DNA of 7,028 bases from assembly GCA_002449305.1 (NCBI GenBank), contig DKDI01000020.1:1-7028 (forward strand), given 5' to 3'. Each line of letters begins with the position of its first letter. Within the stretch, counting starts at the first letter, position 1. Under the pieces are notes generated by a model. The model did not search any database. It was not told the DNA's origin and saw only the letters and a list, made by a program, of their open reading frames with translations. Below are positions 1 through 5,996 of the stretch, in pieces. The translations under genes were made by a program, and so were the position numbers. This DNA is from Treponema sp. UBA6852. Its GTDB lineage: Bacteria > Spirochaetota > Spirochaetia > Treponematales > Treponemataceae.

Positions 1-2
1 AA

Positions 3-62
3 AAAAACAACAGGCAGATTGCTGGCCTGATTGAAAACTGGCTCAAAGCCCGGAAACTGTAA
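3..62 (+). CDS. C-terminal end of an upstream gene (partial)
   Basis: Reading frame 3 is open from the window edge to a TAA stop at 60-62 and encodes the 19 residues KNNRQIAGLIENWLKARKL. The other two forward frames stop at 28-30 and 32-34. The amphipathic helix followed by a basic tail is a normal way for an enzyme to end, and the stop lies 25 nt before the well-supported start at 88, a typical operon gap. The fragment is too short to assign a family. The case rests only on the open frame and spacing, so it could be chance; the sequence left of the window would settle it. Confidence 0.5.
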   Translation, partial: KNNRQIAGLIENWLKARKL

Positions 63-77
63 AGGTTGTAGAAAATT

Positions 78-82
78 GGAGG
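78..82 (+). promoter_or_regulatory. Ribosome binding site deciding the start of the first hydrolase
   Basis: GGAGG lies 5 nt before ATG 88. The longer in-frame ATG at 31 has no such motif and lies inside the end of the preceding gene. The 88 start also places a Lys-rich signal peptide exactly at the N-terminus. Confidence 0.85.
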
Positions 83-87
83 TACAC

Positions 88-1203
88 ATGAAAAAATCAC
101 TTTTGAATGTCGCGGTCTTTACTGCGGCAGTTATCGGCACAGCGGGTTTTTCTGCCTGCGCCACAACAAAATCAGCGGAAACGAAGGAGGTCTCTATGAA
201 AAGTTTTAATGGAAATCCGTGGGAATTGGTTTACGACGGAGCGGTTACGGAAAATGTAAAGGGTAAGGTGAATATCCGCCCGGTTACTTACGATTTGAAC
301 GGAATTGCGATTTCGGCGAATCTTTATCTTCCGGCGGACTATGACGAATCTGACTCAAAGAAATATCCTGCACTTACGGTGGCCCATCCGAACGGCGGCT
401 GCAAGGAGCAGGTTGCGGGATTGTATGCTCAAAAGCTTGCCGAGGCCGGCTACATCACGATTGCGGCGGACGCGAGCTATCAGGGGGCAAGCGGCGGTGA
501 GCCTCGTCTTCGCGACTGGCCTGCGAACAGAATCAACGATGTAAGCGGAATGGTTGACTATCTTGTTCAGCTTCCGAAAGTTGACAGCGCAAGAATCGGC
601 TCGCTTGGAATCTGCGGTGGCGGCGGCTACACTCTTGCTGCAAGCCAGACCGACAAGAGAATCCGCGCGGTGGCGACTCTTTCAATGTTCAACTCAGGCC
701 GCGTAAGAAGAAACGGTTTTGGCGACAAGCAGATTGCCACAATTCAGGAGCGTCTTTTGAGGGCAAGCAACGCGCGCAACGAGGAGCTTAAGGGCAATGT
801 TCTTTATGAAGGATTTTTGCCTCCGCACAAGGACGATGCCGAGCTTCGCAAGATTATGGAAAGCCAGCCGGAGGGACTTTACAAGGACGGAATCGACTAC
901 TACGGACTTTCTTACCGCCATCCGCGCGCGACCGGAAGCTACACGACCGAATCTTTCATCAAGCTCATGGCGTTCGACGTTGAGGACAGAATGGACTTGA
1001 TAAACCAGCCGCTTTTGATGATTGCAGGCTCTGCCGCCGACACGCTCTATATGTCAGAGGACGCTTTCAAAAAGGCGACCGGAACAGCTGACAAGGAGCT
1101 TTACTTGATTGACGGCGCGTCCCACATCAAGACTTACTGGAAAAGTGAATACGTTGCCGAAGCGACAAGCAAGCTTTCAGAATTCTTTGGAAAAAGACTG
1201 TAG
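88..1203 (+). CDS. Lipoprotein alpha/beta hydrolase with Cys nucleophile
   Basis: Predicted envelope-anchored hydrolase of 371 residues. Residues 1-24 form a lipoprotein signal: MKK, a hydrophobic stretch, then FSAC with the lipidated Cys at 24 (a relaxed, spirochaete-style lipobox). After a short linker, the alpha/beta hydrolase fold starts near residue 37. Visible family marks are AHPNGGCKEQ (oxyanion-hole region), the nucleophile elbow G-I-C176-G-G, an acid candidate Asp318 in AGSAAD, and His346 in DGASH. Cys replaces the usual Ser, as in dienelactone hydrolase and in a widespread group of uncharacterised hydrolases with GICxGGGY motifs, which this one resembles. The likely chemistry is ester or lactone hydrolysis; the substrate is unknown. 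It lies 25 nt after a partial gene and 89 nt before a second lipoprotein esterase, probably in one operon. Oddly, a strong second ribosome binding site and ATG lie at the signal/domain junction (184-198), which could give a 335-residue cytoplasmic form. Confidence 0.87.
   Translation: MKKSLLNVAVFTAAVIGTAGFSACATTKSAETKEVSMKSFNGNPWELVYDGAVTENVKGKVNIRPVTYDLNGIAISANLYLPADYDESDSKKYPALTVAHPNGGCKEQVAGLYAQKLAEAGYITIAADASYQGASGGEPRLRDWPANRINDVSGMVDYLVQLPKVDSARIGSLGICGGGGYTLAASQTDKRIRAVATLSMFNSGRVRRNGFGDKQIATIQERLLRASNARNEELKGNVLYEGFLPPHKDDAELRKIMESQPEGLYKDGIDYYGLSYRHPRATGSYTTESFIKLMAFDVEDRMDLINQPLLMIAGSAADTLYMSEDAFKKATGTADKELYLIDGASHIKTYWKSEYVAEATSKLSEFFGKRL
184..198 (+). promoter_or_regulatory. Internal Shine-Dalgarno and alternative ATG within the hydrolase gene
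   Basis: AAGGAGG (184-190) is followed after exactly 5 nt by an in-frame ATG at 196-198 (Met37). This is a longer match to the 16S anti-Shine-Dalgarno than the site used for the start at 88, with identical spacing. Initiation here would skip the signal peptide and lipobox and yield the bare catalytic domain. Whether it is used cannot be seen from sequence alone. Confidence 0.55.
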
Positions 1204-1292
1204 CGGAAGAGAGTAGAAAGTAGAAAACTCGGGCTGCCCTGTGGAATTAGATAAAGGCATGGGACGTCTGGATAATTTTATTGGAGGTATCA

Positions 1293-3776
1293 ATGAAAAA
1301 AAATATTTTTTCAGCAACGGTTTTTGCCGGAATTCTTGCGATTTCGCTTGCCGCTTGCTCAAGCACAAAGAATGTTGCGAAAACTGACGTTTCTTCCGGC
1401 GGAAAAATCACATCAAAAAACGGCTTGACTTTTCCGCTTGGAGACGATGCCAGCGCGCGTTTTTTCGGAACTGTTTATTTCAAGAATCTGATTCAGAAAG
1501 ATTCGCTCTACAATTTTCCGGTTACAAACAGCATAACTTTTGCGCCCGGCTCTCACAGCGGCTGGCACGTTCACGGCGGAATGGAGGTTCTTGTTACCGG
1601 CGGTCGCGGCTACTATCAGGCGGAAGGCGAGAAGGCGCAGATTATACAGAAGGGCGACGTTCTCCATATTCCGGCTGGCGTTAAGCACTGGCACGGTGCG
1701 GTTCCCGACAGCTGGTTTCAGCAGATTGTGATTTACGATGCGGACTGGAAGCCTGAAAGCGGAAAAGATGTTCACGAGGATGTGAGCGAGGAATGGTACG
1801 CGAATGTTGACGCGGAAGAATATAATGGAAGAAAACTGACTTCCGCCGGCAGATTCATGTTCGGAAACGGAACTCTTCTAAAATCTCCGAATTTTTCAGG
1901 ACCGGCTTATCTTTCCGATGTGCTTGGAACACCGAACGAGGCAGGCGCGCCTGGAATCCATAACGTTGTGTTTGACGCAGGAACTTACAACGGCTGGCAC
2001 ACCCACGAGGGCGGACAGATTCTGATTGCGACGGACGGAATCGGCTTTCATCAGATTGAGGGCGAGAGCGTTCAGGTAATGCATCCGGGCGATGTTGCGT
2101 TCTGCCCTCCGAACGTAAGGCATTGGCACGGCGCGGCCGCCAATTCAAGTTTTGCCCACCTTGCTGTGAACACGAATCCTGAAAAAACTGGCGTGCAGTG
2201 GTTTGGGCGGATTTCAGAGAAGGAATATAAAAAACTTTCAGCTTCCCTTTCTTCCGGCGCAGTCGTAAAAACTGAAAGCGGCTTGGTTCGCGGAAGCGTT
2301 TCTGGCGGAATCTATTCCTTCAAGGGAATTCCTTATGCGCAGGTTGAAAAAAGGTTCACTGTCGGAAAGCCGGTTCAAAAGTGGGGCGGCATTTTAGACG
2401 CGACAAAATACGGTCCGATTGCCATACAGACAGGCTTCCGCCCGGGAACTGCCGGAACAGACAACATGAGCGAAAGTCCGCTGAATCTAAACATCTGGAC
2501 TCCTTCTGCGGACAGAAAAAAACGCGCGGTAATCGTATGGCTTCACGGCGGCGGATTTATGGCAGGTTCTGCAATCGAGCAGCCTTTCTATGACGGCGAG
2601 AATCTTTCAAAAAGAGGCGACGTTGTTGTAGTCAGCGTGAACCACAGGCTCAACGTGCTTGGCCACTTGAATCTTGCTTCTTATTCGGACGAGTACAAGT
2701 ATTCGGGCAACGTCGGAATCTACGACCTGGTTCAGGCTTTGCAGTGGATAAAAGCAAACATTGCAAATTTTGGCGGCGACAAGAACAACATGACAATTTT
2801 TGGAGAAAGCGGCGGCGGAGCAAAAGTCCTTGCGCTTATGGAAAGCCCTTACGCAAACGGACTTTTCAGGCGCGGAATTGTTGAAAGCGGCGCGACCGAG
2901 ACAATGGGCGTTCTTTGGACTCCAAAGGCGGCGGCAGAGCGCGTTACCGAGCTTACGCTTGAAAATCTCGGGCTTAAAAAAGACGAATTTGAAAAGCTCC
3001 AGAGCGTTCCTTATTCCGACCTTGTTCAGGCTTCTGACAAGGCGCTTGACCAGATAGGAAAAGAATTCAAGATTCCTGCGGCTCTTGGAGAAGGCTATTC
3101 TCTTTCCTGGGAGCCTTATGTTGACGGCGACTTTATCCCGGACGACATCGCAGGCAAAAACGGATTCCCGAAAAACGGCGAAAAATACTCTCTTCTGATT
3201 GGCTCGAACCTTAACGAATGGGAGACAATGCAGAAGATGGGCGACGCCTCATGGAACAGCGGAAGCAAAATCACGCTGGGCGCGGACGAGACAAAATCTC
3301 TTCTTTCCCAAAAATACGGCGAAAAGGCGGCTGAGGTTCTTGCGGCTTTCAAGGCGGCATATCCTGAAAAGCAGGACTTTGAGGCGGCCTATGTTGACTC
3401 GCGCGTAATCAGAATCCCTATGCTGAAGATTATGAGGGCAAAGGCGCGGCAGAAATCCCCGGTGTACTCGTACATCTTTGCGCTTGACAGTCCGCTTTCA
3501 GTCCACACTGCGGAAATTCCGTTCGTGTTTGCAAACGCTGACATGGCTCTTGTAAAGACCACGGATTTGGAAATGGCAAAAAAAGTTCAGGACGAAATGT
3601 CCGGCTCATGGATTGCCTTCGCAAAAAACGGAGACCCTAGCACCGCAAACCTGAAATGGGAAGCGTACACAAACGCCGGTGGCGCAACAATGATTTTTGA
3701 CGAGAACACCCGCCTTGCACGCAACCACGACAAAAAGCTGATTCAGCTCCTGGCCCCTGAATACAGCTGGGAATAG
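1293..3776 (+). CDS. Tandem-cupin / type B carboxylesterase fusion lipoprotein
   Basis: Predicted 827-residue envelope lipoprotein. ATG 1293 is chosen because GGAGG (1283-1287) lies 5 nt before it; the in-frame TTG at 1281 overlaps that site. The signal ends in LAAC with Cys22. Cupin 1 (about 55-150) has H92-x-H94-x3-E98 and H132, a full metal-ligand set. Cupin 2 (about 195-300) has H236-x-H238, Gln242 in the Glu position, and H277. This tandem layout resembles bacterial cupins with HTHxxGQ motifs, which bind a divalent metal. From about 325 to the end is a full-length carboxylesterase type B domain (PF00135): HGGGF at 418-422 (oxyanion hole), GESGGG with Ser506, Glu642 in NLNEWE, and His738 in VHTAEIPFVF. 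The esterase should be active. The cupins may be a second enzyme or a binding module. No frameshift is visible at the junction, so the fusion appears real. The substrate is unknown; phenolic or acyl esters from plant material are only a guess. Confidence 0.87.
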   Translation: MKKNIFSATVFAGILAISLAACSSTKNVAKTDVSSGGKITSKNGLTFPLGDDASARFFGTVYFKNLIQKDSLYNFPVTNSITFAPGSHSGWHVHGGMEVLVTGGRGYYQAEGEKAQIIQKGDVLHIPAGVKHWHGAVPDSWFQQIVIYDADWKPESGKDVHEDVSEEWYANVDAEEYNGRKLTSAGRFMFGNGTLLKSPNFSGPAYLSDVLGTPNEAGAPGIHNVVFDAGTYNGWHTHEGGQILIATDGIGFHQIEGESVQVMHPGDVAFCPPNVRHWHGAAANSSFAHLAVNTNPEKTGVQWFGRISEKEYKKLSASLSSGAVVKTESGLVRGSVSGGIYSFKGIPYAQVEKRFTVGKPVQKWGGILDATKYGPIAIQTGFRPGTAGTDNMSESPLNLNIWTPSADRKKRAVIVWLHGGGFMAGSAIEQPFYDGENLSKRGDVVVVSVNHRLNVLGHLNLASYSDEYKYSGNVGIYDLVQALQWIKANIANFGGDKNNMTIFGESGGGAKVLALMESPYANGLFRRGIVESGATETMGVLWTPKAAAERVTELTLENLGLKKDEFEKLQSVPYSDLVQASDKALDQIGKEFKIPAALGEGYSLSWEPYVDGDFIPDDIAGKNGFPKNGEKYSLLIGSNLNEWETMQKMGDASWNSGSKITLGADETKSLLSQKYGEKAAEVLAAFKAAYPEKQDFEAAYVDSRVIRIPMLKIMRAKARQKSPVYSYIFALDSPLSVHTAEIPFVFANADMALVKTTDLEMAKKVQDEMSGSWIAFAKNGDPSTANLKWEAYTNAGGATMIFDENTRLARNHDKKLIQLLAPEYSWE

Positions 3777-3835
3777 AAGCGGACGTTTTCTGAACGAATG
3801 CGAACGTTTCAAACTGCGGAAAGTGATTTCAATTC

Positions 3836-3891
3836 ACAATACGCAATGAACAATGTGTAATGCGTGATTTTTATTGCGCATTGTATTTTTT
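3836..3891 (+). terminator. Possible first intrinsic terminator after the esterase gene
   Basis: ACAATACGCAAT (3836-3847) pairs with ATTGCGCATTGT (3873-3884), 12 bp with one A-C mismatch, and T6 follows (3886-3891). The 25-nt loop contains a further AATGCG that can pair with the CGCATT of the right arm, so alternative folds exist. The loop is long for a classical terminator, so this may be a repeat-derived hairpin rather than an efficient terminator. Confidence 0.45.
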
Positions 3892-3895
3892 CAGG

Positions 3896-3930
3896 CAGCT
3901 TCTGCTTTAATGGCAGGGGCTGTTTTTTTT
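3896..3930 (+). terminator. Strong rho-independent terminator
   Basis: CAGCTTCTGC (3896-3905) and GCAGGGGCTG (3913-3922) form a 10-bp stem with two internal G-U pairs and a 7-nt loop, immediately followed by T8 (3923-3930). This is a textbook + strand terminator. It should end the esterase transcript and insulate it from the restriction-modification genes. Confidence 0.85.
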
Positions 3931-3934
3931 ATTT

Positions 3935-4013
3935 GGGCGTTACCACCGCAAGCGGCGGTCGGGCTTTTCGCACTTCGCTGACGCTCATTCCGCCGCAAAA
4001 CTTCGTTTTGCAA
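3935..4013. repeat. GC-rich hairpin block resembling a dispersed intergenic repeat
   Basis: The block begins GGGCGTTACC and continues through GGTCGGGCTTTTCGC and TTCGCTGACGCTCATT. It contains two clear hairpins: ACCGC/GCGGT (3945-3949 with 3955-3959) and a perfect GCAAAAC-TTC-GTTTTGC (3995-4011). The wording GGGCGT...GGTCGGGCT is one I associate from memory with multicopy intergenic elements in Treponema and Bacteroidetes genomes. Only one copy is present in this window, so repeat status is inferred. It separates GC-richer host-like genes from the AT-rich defence cassette. Confidence 0.45.
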
Positions 4014-4044
4014 AATCACTATGGAAGTTTTGCCAAAAAACGTG

Positions 4045-4050
4045 TATAGT
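4045..4050 (+). promoter_or_regulatory. Possible -10 element for the defence cassette
   Basis: TATAGT lies 28 nt before the TTG start at 4078 and is preceded directly by TG. No good -35 box sits at 16-18 nt (TTGCCA at 4030-4035 is too close), so the promoter call is weak. If it is used, transcription would start near 4057, downstream of the in-frame ATG at 4021, which would exclude that ATG as the start. Confidence 0.3.
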
Positions 4051-4067
4051 GGTTTTACATTCTTTTT

Positions 4068-4072
4068 GGAGG
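4068..4072 (+). promoter_or_regulatory. Ribosome binding site selecting a TTG start
   Basis: GGAGG ends 5 nt before TTG 4078, the same spacing seen at 88 and 1293. The in-frame ATG at 4021 has no ribosome binding site, and its extra 19 residues (MEVLPKNVYSGFTFFLEDI) do not look like the family's N-terminus. Confidence 0.8.
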
Positions 4073-4077
4073 ATATT

Positions 4078-4944
4078 TTGAATAACATTATAACAGCAAT
4101 CTGCAATTTGGTTGAAAATCCAAAGATAAAACTGATTCGTCAAGGCGACAGCACAAATAGAGCAAACAGTATGGGCGATGCACTTGAAGAATATATAAAA
4201 GATGTTTTTGCAGGAACTGTGGATTTTGAGGAAGGACAATCTCGAGCAGTTGCTATTTCTTCAACTTTTTCTTACTTAGGAAATAAAACAAATCCTCCTG
4301 ACAGTATGCTGAAAGGCGGAAATGCTGGGGATGCAATCGAAGTAAAGAAAATTGAAAATCAAAATGCCGCTTTGGCTCTTAATTCAAGTTATCCAAAATG
4401 TAAACTCTATGCAGATAGCCAAATGATAAGCAAAGCCTGCCGTGAATGTGAGCAGTGGACTGTCCGGGATATGATTTATGCGGTTGGCGTTGTAAAAGGT
4501 GATTATCTAAAGTCATTGGCATTCGTTTATGGCGAAGATTATTGCGCTGAAAAGGAAACTTATGAAAGAATAAAAACGAAAATAAAAGAGGGTGTAGAAA
4601 CTATCGAAGGAATAGAATTTTCTCCAAGCAAAGAATTAGGACATATAAATAAAGTTGACCCTCTTGGAATAACATATCTTCGTGTTCGCGGTATGTGGGG
4701 AATTGAAAATCCATTCAAAGTTTTCAACTATGTTTATGAACAGAATTTTTCAAATACTTTTAATTTTATGTGTATTATCAATGATGATAAGTTTAATTCA
4801 TTTGAAAATATTTCAGAATTATATGAACTAGCAAGAAACAATACAAATCTTGAAATAAGAGATGTAAGAATCAAAAATCCAAACAATCCAGCTGAGTTGA
4901 AAGAAGCGAAACTCATAACTTTTTTTGTTGGAGAATCCAAATGA
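4078..4944 (+). CDS. Type II restriction endonuclease, NgoPII family (predicted GGCC)
   Basis: Predicted 288-residue endonuclease of a type II restriction-modification system, cutting unmethylated DNA in the cytoplasm. I recognise the NgoPII-type family (Pfam RE_NgoPII, recognising GGCC) from the N-terminal NRANSMGDALEEYIKD block, the NPPD...EVKKIE centre, ALNSSYPK, and the PLGITYLRVRGMW-IENPFKVF stretch. The probable PD-(D/E)xK nuclease centre is Asp75 with Glu88-Val-Lys90. The TTG start is set by GGAGG at 4068-4072; a weak start codon would fit keeping restriction activity low. The stop codon overlaps the methyltransferase start (ATGA, 4941-4944), so translation of the two is probably coupled. 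No controller (C) gene is visible upstream. The gene is AT-rich compared with the esterases, which suggests transfer. The NAG stretch between Asp75 and Glu88 may be a small insertion relative to relatives as I remember them. Confidence 0.88.
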   Translation: MNNIITAICNLVENPKIKLIRQGDSTNRANSMGDALEEYIKDVFAGTVDFEEGQSRAVAISSTFSYLGNKTNPPDSMLKGGNAGDAIEVKKIENQNAALALNSSYPKCKLYADSQMISKACRECEQWTVRDMIYAVGVVKGDYLKSLAFVYGEDYCAEKETYERIKTKIKEGVETIEGIEFSPSKELGHINKVDPLGITYLRVRGMWGIENPFKVFNYVYEQNFSNTFNFMCIINDDKFNSFENISELYELARNNTNLEIRDVRIKNPNNPAELKEAKLITFFVGESK

Positions 4945-5984
4945 AAGTAATAAGTCTTTTCAGCGGCTGTGGCGGTCTTGATTTAGGATTTGAAAAAGCG
5001 GGATTTGAAATTCCGATTGCAAATGAATTTGACTCATCAATTTGGGCTACTTTTGAAAAAAATCATCCAAAAACAAAACTTATCCGCGGCGACATCAGAA
5101 ATATAAAGGAAGAAGATTTTCCAGATGAGATTGACGGAATTATCGGAGGTCCGCCTTGTCAGTCCTGGTCAGAAGCCGGCTCTTTGCGCGGAATCGATGA
5201 TCCTCGCGGAAAACTTTTTTATGAATATATCAGAATCCTAAAAAACAAAAGACCGAAATTTTTCCTTGCTGAAAATGTAAGCGGAATGTTGGCAAAGCGG
5301 CATTCGGAGGCCGTTCAGAATATTCTTACTCTTTTTAAAAGTGCCGGTTATGATGTTTCTTTGACAATGGTTAATGCAAAAGATTATGGCGTTGCTCAGG
5401 AACGCAAGCGTGTTTTCTACATTGGATTCAGAAGCGACTTGAATATCGATTTTCAGTTTCCAAAAGGCTCAACAGAAGATGATGACAAAAAAATCTGTCT
5501 TAAAGATATTATCTGGGATTTAAAAGATACCGCAGTTCCTGCTTTGCCTAAAAATCATAGAAATCCGGACGCTATAAACAATAACGAATATTTTACAGGA
5601 GCATACTCACCGATTTTTATGAGCCGAAACCGTGTAAAATCTTGGGACGAGCAGGCCTTTACAGTTCAGGCGAGCGGTCGTCAGTGCCAGCTGCATCCGC
5701 AGGCTCCAAAAATGCAGAAAGTCGGTTTGAATAAATGCGAATTCGTGAAAGAGAAAGAAAATCTTTACCGCAGAATGACAGTCCGCGAAGTTGCTAGGGT
5801 TCAGGGATTTCCAGATACATTTCAGTTTATCTATGAAAATGTTGACGACGCATACAAGATGATTGGAAATGCAGTGCCGGTAAACCTTGCCTTTGAAATC
5901 GCAACTGCAATAAAAAAGACACTGGAAAATCAATTTGAATTTGCAACAAATACTAATACTGAAAAAATATTGGTAACTGCATAA
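4941..5984 (+). CDS. DNA cytosine-5 methyltransferase, HaeIII/NgoPII type (predicted GGCC)
   Basis: Predicted 347-residue C5-cytosine methyltransferase, using S-adenosylmethionine to protect host DNA from the adjacent endonuclease. Conserved motifs in order are: motif I FSGCGGLDLGFEKAGF (from about residue 7, cofactor binding); motif IV GGPPCQSWSEAG with catalytic Cys73; motif VI ENV at 111-113; motif VIII QERKR at 153-157; a target-recognition region containing SRNRVKSWDE and TVQASGRQCQLHPQAP; motif IX REVARVQGFP; and motif X GNAVPVNLAFEIA from 309. The recognition region matches what I know of M.HaeIII and M.NgoPII, so GGCC with methylation of the inner C is predicted. The start has GGAGA 7 nt upstream and overlaps the endonuclease stop. 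The C-terminus extends about 20 residues beyond motif X's usual end. An abortive-infection gene follows after 12 nt, probably in the same transcript. Confidence 0.95.
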   Translation: MKVISLFSGCGGLDLGFEKAGFEIPIANEFDSSIWATFEKNHPKTKLIRGDIRNIKEEDFPDEIDGIIGGPPCQSWSEAGSLRGIDDPRGKLFYEYIRILKNKRPKFFLAENVSGMLAKRHSEAVQNILTLFKSAGYDVSLTMVNAKDYGVAQERKRVFYIGFRSDLNIDFQFPKGSTEDDDKKICLKDIIWDLKDTAVPALPKNHRNPDAINNNEYFTGAYSPIFMSRNRVKSWDEQAFTVQASGRQCQLHPQAPKMQKVGLNKCEFVKEKENLYRRMTVREVARVQGFPDTFQFIYENVDDAYKMIGNAVPVNLAFEIATAIKKTLENQFEFATNTNTEKILVTA

Positions 5985-5996
5985 TGTTGAAAATAA

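Larger units (their letters stand above)
3777..4077. other. Intergenic region between esterase operon and defence cassette
   Basis: About 300 nt without a supportable gene. In order it holds: a short imperfect repeat near 3783-3806; a long A/T-rich hairpin with a T tail (3836-3891); a strong intrinsic terminator (3896-3930); a GC-rich hairpin block resembling dispersed repeats (3935-4013); and the leader of the restriction gene with a possible -10 element and its ribosome binding site. Short open frames here overlap the hairpins and lack ribosome binding sites, so they are not called. Confidence 0.8.

Noticed and set aside
31..87. N-terminal extension of the first hydrolase from ATG 31
   Set aside because: It has no ribosome binding site, overlaps the likely end of the previous gene, and would bury the lipoprotein signal; ATG 88 has GGAGG at 5 nt.
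1281..1292. TTG start for the cupin-esterase
   Set aside because: This TTG overlaps the GGAGG that serves ATG 1293.
1204..1292. Promoter or terminator between the two hydrolase genes
   Set aside because: GATAAT (1271-1276) lies too close to the start codon and has no -35 box; the GGGCTGCCC stem is too short and lacks a T tail.
1296..1311. A8 and T6 runs right after the cupin-esterase start as a phase-variation switch
   Set aside because: Lys-rich lipoprotein signals in AT-leaning genomes commonly give such runs, and the lengths are too short to argue for slippage.
1855..2148. Minus-strand open frames inside the cupin-esterase and other genes
   Set aside because: They are shadows of strongly supported + strand genes, without ribosome binding sites or recognisable domains.
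3835..3885. CRISPR-like repeats from the recurring CAATGCG words
   Set aside because: The copies are short, imperfect and overlap; there are no regular spacers and no cas genes.
4021..4077. ATG 4021 as the endonuclease start
   Set aside because: It has no ribosome binding site; the extra residues do not fit the family, and TTG 4078 has GGAGG at 5 nt.
3864..4239. Short open frames on both strands across the intergenic region
   Set aside because: They run through the terminator and hairpin block or into the endonuclease gene and lack initiation signals.
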